64,000 nucleotides of DNA, from contig CAZSVM010000001.1 of the NCBI GenBank assembly GCA_964610315.1, positions 104,291 to 168,290 of the forward strand. The letters are read 5' to 3'. Within the stretch, counting starts at the first letter, position 1. The number at the start of each line of letters is the position of its first letter. This DNA comes from JAQVEM01 sp964610315 (GTDB taxonomy: Bacteria > Actinomycetota > Humimicrobiia > Humimicrobiales > Humimicrobiaceae). The position numbers were made by a program, and so were the translations under genes. This document shows, piece by piece, positions 50,504-59,227 of the stretch. The notes beneath the pieces are model-generated. The model was not told where the DNA came from. It did no database searches and was given only the letters and a program-made list of their open reading frames with translations.

Positions 50504-51539
50504 TCAAGCCTGAAAGAATCCTGGCATATTTTGATTAAAATAATCTATTTTTTTCAAGAGTCCTTTTTTCTTTAATATAAAAGCCACCGCTCCAATAGCA
50601 CCGGCATTTGTACCCAGGGTAGCAGGAACAATTTTTACTCCTTCCATGGCCGCAGTGAAAGCATGATCTTCTACATATTTCCTTACCGGATCAAATAAAA
50701 GATCTCCTGCTTTGGCCATTCCCCCTCCAATAACAACCATTTGCGGATTTATTATGCTAACTATATTGGCTATACCGATTCCCAGATACTTTCCTGTTTC
50801 CTCAACTATACGCTGGCATAGCTTATCCCCTTTTTTGGCCGTATCATATTAATTTGCAGGTAATCCTTTCCAATTTATTTTTTATTAAATCGGTAAGCAT
50901 AGTTTTTTTACCCTTTGCTATTGCTGATAATGTTCTATTTACTACTGCTTTTGCCGAAGCATAGGCTTCAAAGCATCCCCTGTTTCCGCATCCGCATAAA
51001 AGTCCGCCTTCCCGGATTATCATATGCCCTATCTCTCCAGCCGTATGCCGTATTCCATGCAAAACTTCTCCATCGATAATTATTCCTCCGCCTATTCCGG
51101 TACCCAGGGTAAGTAAAACTAAATTATCGACGCCTTTACCGGCTCCCAACCACCATTCTCCCAATGCAGCTGCATTGGCATCATTTTCTAGAAATATGGG
51201 AAGATCAAGTTCATCCCCCAGCTCTTTTACCAGGGAAGTATTAATCCATCCGGGGATATTGGGGGCAACATGTATTATACCTTCATCGCTATTTATGGGA
51301 CCGGGGCCACCTACTCCCATTCCCAATATCGATTTGGAGGAAACTCCTAATCTCTCTCCTTCCTTGAGAACATTTTTTGCCGAACTGATTATCTGAGAAA
51401 TAGTTTTTTCCTTGCCCCTGCCACCAAAGGTTTTTCTGGTATCTTTGGTTATTATTTTGCCATCCCGATTTGAAAGTATGCAGACAATGTTTGTTACTCC
51501 TAAATATACTCCAATGACATAATAAGACATCCGTTTCAC
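50504..51539 (-). pseudogene. ROK-family sugar kinase (glucokinase-like), frameshifted
   Basis: The N-terminal piece (50844-51539) has the ROK ATPase and sugar-binding motifs: GVYLGVTN, ENDANAAALGEW, LGTGIGGGI, HTAGEIGHM and the zinc-binding CGCGNRGCFEAYAS. It runs into a stop at 50844-50846. In another frame the protein goes on with DTAKKGDKLCQRIVEETGKY, then IGIANIVSIINP and VVIGGGM, to 50504. A one-base insertion near 50848-50852 would restore a normal protein of about 345 residues. The start is GTG with a GGAGG ribosome binding site 6 bases upstream. No homopolymer marks the break, so a true mutation is possible, as is an assembly error. If functional it would phosphorylate glucose released by the GH3 enzyme encoded upstream. 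Confidence 0.8.
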
Positions 51540-51741
51540 TTGCTACCTCCAATTCTTTGTTTATTGCTATCTATATTACAGATTATTATTTCTATATTTA
51601 TTCTTATTTAAAAACTAGCCAAGACTTTATCTATTGACTGTAATCTAATCTTATTTTAAATTACCGCGGTTTTTTTATTATTATCTTTAAATATTAATAA
51701 AATTATTGTAATAGTTTTATAATATTTATATGTTATTAGTT

Positions 51742-51770
51742 AATATATAACTTGTAATTATTAATGTCAA
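51742..51770 (-). promoter_or_regulatory. Predicted promoter upstream of the ROK kinase gene
   Basis: On the minus strand a perfect TTGACA (51765-51770) and TATATT (51742-51747) are separated by 17 bases. The kinase GTG lies about 200 bases downstream, which implies a long, AT-rich leader without a recognisable riboswitch. The 295-base gap between GH3 and the kinase holds nothing else I can identify. Confidence 0.5.
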
Positions 51771-51834
51771 TAAAAAATTATTATACTTTATTTAATACTT
51801 ATTTATTAATATTTTCAAAACCAACTTTAAACCG

Positions 51835-54213
51835 TTATTTAACTTTCGCTATTGTGAAATATTTTCTCTTATTTTTTATTTCTACCGTTTCCCCGGTTAT
51901 ATTAAATTTTCCTGTCAATCTGATATCTTGTGAAGAGCTACCCACCATAACCTTTACCGCCCCGGGTTCTACCACGAATTTCATATCCCGGTTATAAAAA
52001 CCAAGTTGGGTTACCGGCAGAATAAATGCAACTGTCTTATTTTGACCCGGTTTAAGGGTAATTCTCCTAAAACCCTTCAATTCTTTTACAGGTCTGGTTA
52101 CTTCGGATTGTATATCTCTGATATATAATTGTATGACTTCATCTCCTTTAACGGCTCCGGAATTTTTTACATCCACACTTATTTTAACTTCTCCGTCAGA
52201 CGGTACATTTTTGGGTCTGATGGTCAAATTGTCATATTTGAAATCGGTATAGCTCAAACCATAACCGAAGGGAAATAACGGTTTACTGCTTATCTCCACA
52301 TAATCACCTTTCCAGTGAGAACGCCCTCCGGAAGGTTTGTGGTTATAATAGACCGGTATCTGACCCACTGACCTTGGAAAAGATACCGGAAGTTTGCCTC
52401 CCGGATTGTAATCTCCGAAAAGAACATCTGCTACTGCTCGGGCCCCTTCCTCACCCGGGAGCCATGCTTCTATTATTGCCGGTATATTATCTGTAATCCA
52501 GTTGATCGATAACGGCCTCCCATTGATTAGAATAACAACTAATGGGGTGCCTGTTTCATAAACAGCTCTTACCAGTTCTTCCTGTACGCCCGGCAGATTA
52601 AGAGTAGCTCTGTCCCTGGATTCCCCGCTTGTGCAGCCATTAACCAGTCCAGATTTGTCACCTACGATTACTACTGCGATTTTCGATTTCTTTGCAGCTT
52701 CAACCGCTTCATTAAAACCTTCCCTGGAATCGCTGTTTACCTCGCAACCCTTGGCATAGTAAACAGCAGTACTTTTGCTTACCTTTTCTTTTATCCCTTC
52801 CAATATGCTGGAGATTGATACAAAACTATCGACCAGCTCTATTTTTTCCGGTACGGGAGTATTAAAAATTTCATTTTTCTCCTTCATTTCGATTAGGGAT
52901 TCCAGATGACTCAGATATGTATAATCCCCGAGGATATTCCTTGTAGTATTTGCATTTGGTCCGATTACTGTAATTGATGGAATATCTTTACTTATGGGAA
53001 GCAATTTTTCCTTGTTTTTCAATAATACAATTGATTTCCGCGCTATTCCACGGGCAAGAGCTCTTTGCCCGGGTGTATCGAACATCATGGAAGCTTTCTT
53101 TTCATCTACATAAGGATTTTCAAAAAGTCCCAGTAAAAATTTCATTCTTAATATCCTCGTTACCGCTATATCGATCAGCGACTCTTCCACCAAGCCTTTT
53201 GACAATGCTGTTTTCAATGGTTTTCCGTAACAATCGGTACTGGGAAGTTCGATATCAATACCCGTGTTTATTGCCAGCTTTGCCGCATGTTCTTTATCCT
53301 CTGCAATAATATGGTAATCATATAGCATATTTATACCGAAATAATCAGACACCACCAATCCATTAAAATTCCACCGGTTCCTCAGTATATCTGTAAGCAA
53401 TTCTTTTGAACTATGACAGGGAATACCATCAAGTTCATGATATCCTGGCATTATGGCAGCAATACCGCCTTCTTTTACAGCAGTTTCAAAAGGCAACAGA
53501 AATACCTCGTTTAATTCCCTTCTGGGAATATGCGCGGGCGCCCAGTTCATCCCACCTTCGGAAAAGCCATAACCAACAAAATGTTTAGCCGTAGCTACAA
53601 TTCCGCGCCGCCAGTCTTTACCCTGAATTCCCCTTATGTAAGATGCCCCCATTCTGGAAACAAGGTAAGGATCTTCTCCAAAGGTTTCTTCCACTCTTCC
53701 CCATCTTGCATCCCTGGAAATATCCAATACCGGAGCGAGAGCCTGATGAGCACCTACCGATCTCATTTGTTCTTTTATTACCATACCCATTTTTTCCGGT
53801 AAACCGGGGTCCCAGGTACTTGCCACTCCTATAGTCTGGGGGAAACAAGTTGCGCCTTTAGCCATATATCCGCTGCAGGCTTCTTCATGAATGATAGCCG
53901 GTATACCCAGACGGGTATTTGTAATAAGATATTTTTGTATCTGGTTCGCTATTCTGGCAGAAACGGATGGATCAAAATTACTTGCTCCGCCAAGCCGGGT
54001 TATCTGCCCCATGCCATTTTTCATCAGAGTGGCTGCTTTTTTATCTGAAAACCTCTTTCCATCCAATATCTCGTAAATCCATATACTACCCTTCTGGGCT
54101 ATTTTCTCATCCAGAGTCATAAGGGATAAAAGACTTTCCACTCTTTTATTAACAGGTTGATTTGTATCAAGATAAATTTTATTTTTATTTATTTTCCCTT
54201 TATTTTTATTCAT
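51835..54213 (-). CDS. Glycoside hydrolase family 3, beta-glucosidase/xylosidase type
   Basis: The 792-residue enzyme has the GH3 N-terminal domain with ARWGRVEETFGEDPYL, KHFVGYGFSEGG and the nucleophile Asp in GLVVSDYFG, followed by the alpha/beta sandwich domain (SIVLLKN, VIGPNA, RPLSINWI, WLPGEEGARAVADVLFGDYNPGGKLPVSFPR) and a C-terminal fibronectin-type-III-like domain. There is no signal peptide, so it acts inside the cell on imported oligosaccharides. It is encoded downstream of the ABC permease genes, has its own possible promoter, and probably releases glucose or xylose. Exact substrate cannot be told. Confidence 0.92.
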   Translation of the reverse strand: MNKNKGKINKNKIYLDTNQPVNKRVESLLSLMTLDEKIAQKGSIWIYEILDGKRFSDKKAATLMKNGMGQITRLGGASNFDPSVSARIANQIQKYLITNTRLGIPAIIHEEACSGYMAKGATCFPQTIGVASTWDPGLPEKMGMVIKEQMRSVGAHQALAPVLDISRDARWGRVEETFGEDPYLVSRMGASYIRGIQGKDWRRGIVATAKHFVGYGFSEGGMNWAPAHIPRRELNEVFLLPFETAVKEGGIAAIMPGYHELDGIPCHSSKELLTDILRNRWNFNGLVVSDYFGINMLYDYHIIAEDKEHAAKLAINTGIDIELPSTDCYGKPLKTALSKGLVEESLIDIAVTRILRMKFLLGLFENPYVDEKKASMMFDTPGQRALARGIARKSIVLLKNKEKLLPISKDIPSITVIGPNANTTRNILGDYTYLSHLESLIEMKEKNEIFNTPVPEKIELVDSFVSISSILEGIKEKVSKSTAVYYAKGCEVNSDSREGFNEAVEAAKKSKIAVVIVGDKSGLVNGCTSGESRDRATLNLPGVQEELVRAVYETGTPLVVILINGRPLSINWITDNIPAIIEAWLPGEEGARAVADVLFGDYNPGGKLPVSFPRSVGQIPVYYNHKPSGGRSHWKGDYVEISSKPLFPFGYGLSYTDFKYDNLTIRPKNVPSDGEVKISVDVKNSGAVKGDEVIQLYIRDIQSEVTRPVKELKGFRRITLKPGQNKTVAFILPVTQLGFYNRDMKFVVEPGAVKVMVGSSSQDIRLTGKFNITGETVEIKNKRKYFTIAKVK

Positions 54214-54260
54214 TTTAAAGAATCTTTCTTTAAAAGGTTTTTAATCTTTCGCAGATGGAT

Positions 54261-54289
54261 ATAATAATTTCTATAATTAATTTTTACAA
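54261..54289 (-). promoter_or_regulatory. Predicted promoter of the GH3 gene
   Basis: On the minus strand TTGTAA (54284-54289) and TATTAT (54261-54266) are separated by 17 bases, about 48 bases before the ATG. It lies in the 150-base gap after the permease genes. Confidence 0.35.
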
Positions 54290-54363
54290 ACAAATTATTT
54301 TATGCAAAGAATTTATTCAAATAGACTCTAACATTCTTGACTGCATTTTCAAAATAAGTTAAA

Positions 54364-55221
54364 TTAACCTTTTATTGAGCCTGCAGTTAATCCTGAAACA
54401 ATATGACGCTGGGCAAATACATAGAATATAACAGCAGGTATAGCTGCTAATATAAGAAATGCTGACACCAGAGATAAATCCTGCCCGTATTGGCCTTGGA
54501 ATTGCATTGTCCCAAGCTGCAGTGTCCATAATTTTTCCTTATCTATCAGAACCAACGCTACCAATAAATCGTTCCAACTGTTAACCACAGCTAAGGCTGC
54601 CACCGCAGCCAGTGAAGGACGTGCAAGAGGTATTAAAATACGCCAGAAAAATCCAATTGTATTGCAGCCATCTATACAGGCAGCATCCTGAAGTTCTGAA
54701 GGAATATCCATAAAAAAATTGCGGAGAATTACAGTTGACATAGAAATCTGAAACGTTGTTAGTACCAGTATTACCCCTATCAGGTTGTTGTATAAACCTA
54801 TCTGCCTTATTATAAGGAATATTGGCAAAATAGCCACTGTAGCTGGGAACATAAGGCCCAGGGTAAAGAATTGAAATATGGTAGACTTACCCCGGAAATT
54901 CATACGTGAGAATACAAAAGCTGACATAGAAGAAATAACTACCACTCCAACCGTTGTTGATAGTGTTACAACTACACTATTGCGCATCATATACCAGAAA
55001 ATCGGCATATTTACAATTTTTACAATATTTTGCCATCTTGGTGGTATGGGGGGAACATAAGGAATTGTATAAAATTCACCACGTGTTTTTAATCCACCAA
55101 ATATAATAATGACAATCGGGACAAGAATAAGGATTACAGCAAATGTAAGAATAACATATTTTAAAACTCCCAGAATGCGTTCCTTCGATTTCGTTCTTTT
55201 TTTGGCACTGCCATCTGACAT
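54364..55221 (-). CDS. ABC sugar transporter permease, MalG-type
   Basis: The 285-residue protein has six hydrophobic segments and the permease EAA loop (DAACIDGCNTIGFFWRILIPLARP), which contacts the ATPase. It begins with a cytoplasmic basic stretch before the first helix. It pairs with the MalF-type gene 13 bases upstream and belongs to the carbohydrate-uptake family CUT1, which imports oligosaccharides. No ATPase gene is present in the locus, so a shared MsmK-like ATPase encoded elsewhere is expected. Confidence 0.92.
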   Translation of the reverse strand: MSDGSAKKRTKSKERILGVLKYVILTFAVILILVPIVIIIFGGLKTRGEFYTIPYVPPIPPRWQNIVKIVNMPIFWYMMRNSVVVTLSTTVGVVVISSMSAFVFSRMNFRGKSTIFQFFTLGLMFPATVAILPIFLIIRQIGLYNNLIGVILVLTTFQISMSTVILRNFFMDIPSELQDAACIDGCNTIGFFWRILIPLARPSLAAVAALAVVNSWNDLLVALVLIDKEKLWTLQLGTMQFQGQYGQDLSLVSAFLILAAIPAVIFYVFAQRHIVSGLTAGSIKG

Positions 55222-55234
55222 AAATCAATCCTTT

Positions 55235-56167
55235 CTATGCTATATGTTCTGTTTTACGCACAAAACCCCTGTAGGTTACCGAAAAAATCAGCGCAATAAT
55301 CAACATCATTATTGCTACCGTCGAACCATATCCAAGTTGAAATCGTACAAAACTAAAACGATACATATATGTTGATAAGACCTCGCTGGCATTAACCGGA
55401 CCGCCTTTAGTCATAATCCATACAATTGCAAAGACCTGCAGCGAACCGAGAACTGATAAATATACTGATGTTCTTACCGTACCCATTATTAAAGGTAAAG
55501 TTATATGTGTTATCATCTGGCGTTTTGTTACGCCATCAATTAAAGCAGCTTCTTCAACATCTCTTGGAATATTTTGCAGTCCTGTTATATATAGAAGCAT
55601 GTGAAACCCTATATATTTCCAGGTCAGAACAACAAATATTGAAAATAGAACCAGACTTGTATCTCCCAGCCAGGCCTCAGTATTCAGCCCAAGTGCTTGA
55701 AAGACTGCATTTATAAATCCCCTACTTGGCTGAGGATTATAAAGAATTAGCCACATAATAGCTGTAATAGTTTCAGACAGAACATAGGGCATAAAAAATA
55801 CTGTTCTATAGAATGCACGGCCACGTATTTTACGTCCAACCATAATAGCAAGGGCCATAGCCAGTGGGAGCTGTATTAATAAAGAAAGTGCAACAATAAA
55901 AAAACTGTTACCTACGGCTTTTAAAAAAATCTTATCCGTAACTATTTTTAAAAAATTTTGTAATCCTGTAAAATCTTGAGCGGGACCCATACCGTTCCAG
56001 TCAAATGTGCTGTAGTAACCACACTGCAATATGGGATATACCAGGAAAATAAATATAAGCGCTGCAGCAGGAAGCAAGAATAAAAAAACTTTTATTCTGT
56101 CTATTGAGATACTGCGGGGTTTGATTCTTTTAAATGATTTTATAATAAACCCCCCCCTACTATGCAT
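55235..56167 (-). CDS. ABC sugar transporter permease, MalF-type
   Basis: The 310-residue protein has six hydrophobic segments, with an N-terminal helix (FLFLLPAAALIFIFLVYPI) and the EAA loop (EEAALIDGVTKRQMITHITLPLIM). It is the partner of the MalG-type permease in a CUT1 importer. The start region contains a run of eight G (coding strand) just after the ATG, so the exact N-terminus is uncertain. It follows the binding-protein gene after a 96-base gap that carries a strong stem-loop. Confidence 0.92.
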   Translation of the reverse strand: MHSRGGFIIKSFKRIKPRSISIDRIKVFLFLLPAAALIFIFLVYPILQCGYYSTFDWNGMGPAQDFTGLQNFLKIVTDKIFLKAVGNSFFIVALSLLIQLPLAMALAIMVGRKIRGRAFYRTVFFMPYVLSETITAIMWLILYNPQPSRGFINAVFQALGLNTEAWLGDTSLVLFSIFVVLTWKYIGFHMLLYITGLQNIPRDVEEAALIDGVTKRQMITHITLPLIMGTVRTSVYLSVLGSLQVFAIVWIMTKGGPVNASEVLSTYMYRFSFVRFQLGYGSTVAIMMLIIALIFSVTYRGFVRKTEHIA

Positions 56168-56209
56168 ATTTTATCTTTTATTCAAATTTTTTAATACTGT
56201 TAATTATTG

Positions 56210-56239
56210 CGGGGATTGGGTCTTTAAACCCAATCCCCG
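56210..56239 (-). other. Strong intercistronic stem-loop after the binding-protein gene
   Basis: Perfect 12-base arms CGGGGATTGGGT and ACCCAATCCCCG enclose a six-base loop. It is the most GC-rich hairpin of the window. On the minus strand no T-run follows, so full termination is unlikely. Such hairpins between binding-protein and permease genes usually protect the upstream mRNA and allow more binding protein than permease to be made. Confidence 0.75.
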
Positions 56240-56263
56240 TCTATACAAAGACTCAAACACTTA

Positions 56264-57622
56264 TCAGTCCAAGTTCTCAACAGCTGAATCTTCAACCATT
56301 TGAGCAGCTTCCTCCGGTGTCATTGTTCCAGCAAAAATTGCCTGAACGGCGTCATTAACTACAGAACCCATTGCCGGTGGAAGATACTGGTCATAGTACA
56401 GCTGGAAATACTCTGCATCTGCTGCACCCTGCTGAACAAGTTTAAGTAATGGATCAGTTAGAGCTTCCTCAGCACCTTTCACAACAGGAACAGACATTCC
56501 TATTTCAGCCTGCGCTTTTTGTGAGTCTACACTGCTTATAAATTTCAGAAAATCTACTGCTGCATCTGGAGCATCTTTACCAACTACAAATCCATTACCG
56601 CCACCCAGTGCGTCATTAGGATCGCCGGCACCACCTTCAACTGCGGGGAATTTGAACCAGCCTGCTTTATCGCCAAGTCCTTCGCCGCTAACACTGTTAT
56701 CTCTGAATGAACCAGGAGCCCATTGTCCCATAAGGTCCATAGCAGCTTCATCATTACCCATAAGGGTAGCTTCATCGCCCCAGGTTGCACCCAGGAAACC
56801 ATCCTGGAAGGCATCTAAACCAACCAGTTCTACAATTTTTTCACCTGCTTCTACAAATGGAGCGTCAGTGAAGGAACCTGTTCTTGAAGCAGCGGCATTA
56901 AAACCAGCTTCTCCACCAATACGCGTTGCAAGATATTCCCACCAGAATGCAGCCGGCCATTTATCCCCTGCACCAACGGCAATCGCAGTAATACCAGCAT
57001 CTTTCAGTTTCTGCACATCATCAAGAAGCTCAGCCCAGTTTGCAGGTGGACTATCAATGCCTGCTTGAGTAAATAAATCCGTATTGTACCAGAAGCCAAC
57101 CATTCCCATGTCTCTCGGTACACCATAGTTTATCCCATTATAGGAATAAACACCCAGAGCACCTGGTGAGAATGTATCACCCCAGCCGTCTGTAGCAAGT
57201 TCTACTGAAATGTCTCTAAGTAGGCCTGCTTCAGCCTGATCATTCATAGTACCGCCACCCCAGCTCTGGAAAAGATCCGGTACTTCGCCGGACTGCATAA
57301 CTGTGGTCAGTTTTGCTTTGAAGTTCTCATTTTCCATAACTGTGACCTCAATGGTAACATTTGGATGGTCAGACATATACTGGTCAGCTAAATCCTGCCA
57401 TAAAGCTTTTTGAGCTTCTTCTGTCTGGATATGCCACCAGGTTACGGTAACGGGCTCGGCTGATACTTCTTCTGCTGTAGTTTCTTCGGCTGTCGTCTCT
57501 GCTGTAGTTTCTTCGGCCTGTGTGGTTGCTGTTGTTGCTGCTTCTTTCTTGCATGAAGTTCCAATAAATAACATTGAAACCATAAAAGCTACAATTAAAG
57601 CCAGAATCAGTATCTTTTTCAC
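56264..57622 (-). CDS. Sugar-binding lipoprotein of ABC transporter (family 1 solute-binding)
   Basis: The protein has a lipoprotein signal (basic KK, hydrophobic LALIVAFMVSMLF, cleavage before Cys in IGTSC), a low-complexity Thr/Glu/Ala linker (repeats of ETTAE), and a maltose-binding-like domain (VTVTWWHIQTEE, FQSWGGG, GVPRDMGMVGFWYNTDLF). An in-frame ATG lies at 57629-57631, but the AGGAG ribosome binding site touches it; the GTG at 57620-57622 has a proper 9-base spacing and is preferred. It captures a carbohydrate outside the membrane and delivers it to the MalFG-type permeases. The order binding protein-MalF-MalG-GH3 is a classic oligosaccharide-use operon. Confidence 0.92.
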   Translation of the reverse strand: MKKILILALIVAFMVSMLFIGTSCKKEAATTATTQAEETTAETTAEETTAEEVSAEPVTVTWWHIQTEEAQKALWQDLADQYMSDHPNVTIEVTVMENENFKAKLTTVMQSGEVPDLFQSWGGGTMNDQAEAGLLRDISVELATDGWGDTFSPGALGVYSYNGINYGVPRDMGMVGFWYNTDLFTQAGIDSPPANWAELLDDVQKLKDAGITAIAVGAGDKWPAAFWWEYLATRIGGEAGFNAAASRTGSFTDAPFVEAGEKIVELVGLDAFQDGFLGATWGDEATLMGNDEAAMDLMGQWAPGSFRDNSVSGEGLGDKAGWFKFPAVEGGAGDPNDALGGGNGFVVGKDAPDAAVDFLKFISSVDSQKAQAEIGMSVPVVKGAEEALTDPLLKLVQQGAADAEYFQLYYDQYLPPAMGSVVNDAVQAIFAGTMTPEEAAQMVEDSAVENLD

Positions 57623-57665
57623 TTTTTTCATCTCCTTTTAGACAATTTTTTGATAAAATATACTG

Positions 57666-57710
57666 GAGATTTGTTTAAGATAAGCCCCTTAAAGCCCTTA
57701 GACAAATCTC
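57666..57710 (-). promoter_or_regulatory. Leader inverted repeat upstream of the binding-protein gene
   Basis: GAGATTTGTTTAAG (57666-57679) and CTTAGACAAATCTC (57697-57710) pair over 14 positions with one G-U, around a 17-base loop. It lies in the leader of the transporter operon. Immediately upstream (57717-57739, minus strand) is an unusually strong AAAGGAGGTG followed by ATG GGG GGG TAA. On the plus strand a T-run follows, so it may also act as a terminator in that direction. Confidence 0.55.
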
Positions 57711-57776
57711 ATTTTTTTACCCCCCCATACACCTCCTTTAACTTTTTCCGATATCCAAATTCTTTTATTAAAAAAA

Positions 57777-58991
57777 TCACTCAAAATATTTTGAAAGCAC
57801 AAATGAAGCGGCACCCAGTACTCCTGCGGTATCATTAAGTTCGGAGTATTTAATCTCGGTTTCCCTTTTTATGGAGAACAGGGAAATTTTATTAATCTTT
57901 TCCTTCAAATTTTTAAGAAAATAATCTCCTGCTTTGGTAAATATACCCTGGATTATTACAATCTGTGGATCGTACATAAGAATAATGTTCGATATCCCGA
58001 TTCCGAACCAGTTTATGGCATCATCAATGAGCTCCAGAGCAAGCTTATCTCCTTTATTGGATGCATCGAATATTCGATTGATATCTATGGTACCGGTATC
58101 ATTTCCGTCAAAAATAATTGAATCAGGATACTCTTTATTTTTTTCCCTGGCCATCCTTAATATTCTGTTGGTGGAAACCATTGCTTCGAAACATCCCTTG
58201 CCGCCGCAGGCACAAATTTCCCTTGCTTCCGGATCCACTATCATGTGGCCTATTTCTCCGATCAGATAATGATTACCTCTTTTGATTTCATTCTCTATTA
58301 TTACCCCTGCTACTAATCCCTTACCGGCCTGTACGGCAACAATGTTATCCTTCTCTTTTGCCAGTCCTAAAATTTTTTCGGCAAAAACCTGAAATCTTAT
58401 ATGGTTATCTACAATAACCGGTATTTTACCGGGTATTTGTTCCAGTATTTTTTCCTTTAGATTAATATTCTTTCCCCAGGATGGAAAGTGAGGTGAAAAA
58501 ATAACTTCACCTCTGGTGAAGTTAGTTATACCATAAGCTCCAATGGCCAGGCCGACAAGTTTTTTTCTGTCAATATTGGTATTATCTATAAGGTTATTAT
58601 ACAAACTGATTATCTTTCTTAAAACATTATCAAACCCTTCATTTGTCTTTAATGGGATTGTATTTTTATACAGAATTTTGCTCTTTAAATTTGTGATAAT
58701 CGCAGCCAATTTATTTGCTGATATAATCATGCCGATTGCATAACCACCATCGTCATTAAATTTATAAATATTTGGTTTCTTACCGCCTTCTTCCGTAGAA
58801 TTTCCTTTTCCTGCATTTACTACCAGTCCATTTTTTAAATAATAATTTATTATAGTCATGAGTGTGGGTTTGCTTAAGTTTACCTTTTTAGAAAGTTCAG
58901 CTACTGATATTTCCCCCGAATCACGAAGAATATTTAATATTACCTTCCTATTTGTTTGCTTAAGAGTTTTTTGTTTTTTTATAGAGATCAT
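57777..58991 (-). CDS. ROK-family transcriptional repressor (NagC/XylR type)
   Basis: The 404-residue protein has an N-terminal winged helix-turn-helix (ISVAELSKKVNLSKPTLMTIINYYLKNG) and a C-terminal ROK domain with GLAIGAYGI, a glycine-rich QAGKGLVAGVII, YLIGEIGHM and the zinc-binding CACGGKGCFEAMVS. The ROK domain probably binds a sugar effector. The catalytic Asp of ROK kinases (in DNDANAA) is replaced: the corresponding place reads VDNHIRF, so it is a regulator and not a kinase. It lies between the transporter operon and the xylose genes, and a 14-base inverted repeat in its own promoter is a likely operator. Confidence 0.9.
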   Translation of the reverse strand: MISIKKQKTLKQTNRKVILNILRDSGEISVAELSKKVNLSKPTLMTIINYYLKNGLVVNAGKGNSTEEGGKKPNIYKFNDDGGYAIGMIISANKLAAIITNLKSKILYKNTIPLKTNEGFDNVLRKIISLYNNLIDNTNIDRKKLVGLAIGAYGITNFTRGEVIFSPHFPSWGKNINLKEKILEQIPGKIPVIVDNHIRFQVFAEKILGLAKEKDNIVAVQAGKGLVAGVIIENEIKRGNHYLIGEIGHMIVDPEAREICACGGKGCFEAMVSTNRILRMAREKNKEYPDSIIFDGNDTGTIDINRIFDASNKGDKLALELIDDAINWFGIGISNIILMYDPQIVIIQGIFTKAGDYFLKNLKEKINKISLFSIKRETEIKYSELNDTAGVLGAASFVLSKYFE

Positions 58992-59027
58992 TCGTTAGAA
59001 GTCTTTTATATTCAATGAATTGAGATT

Positions 59028-59056
59028 ATTATAGAAGTAAAATGTTAGTTAGTCAA
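59028..59056 (-). promoter_or_regulatory. Predicted promoter of the ROK repressor gene
   Basis: On the minus strand TTGACT (59051-59056) and a perfect TATAAT (59028-59033) are separated by 17 bases. The -35 box lies within the left arm of the inverted repeat 59045-59099, so a bound repressor would block it. Confidence 0.55.
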
Positions 59057-59099
59057 GTCAATTTTATAACTAATTTTTATAATTCACTTGACTAACTAA
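59045..59099. promoter_or_regulatory. Candidate ROK operator, 14-base inverted repeat
   Basis: TTAGTTAGTCAAGT (59045-59058) and ACTTGACTAACTAA (59086-59099) are perfect inverted copies with 27 AT-rich bases between them; centre to centre is 41 bases, about four helical turns. Each arm contains a TTGACT usable as a -35 box, one for the repressor gene (minus) and one for the xylose-isomerase-like gene (plus, with TATAAT at 59114-59119). XylR-type ROK operators also contain TTAGTT half-sites. Confidence 0.65.
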
Positions 59100-59227
59100 T
59101 TTTTTTCTCTTACTATAATTCATAAAAATATCAGAGTTTTAAAAAACAAACACAGTAACTCTTGCAGAAAACAATTAAATTTTTTATTAATAAAATTTTA
59201 AAAATCATCTTACGATAGGAAAACCTT

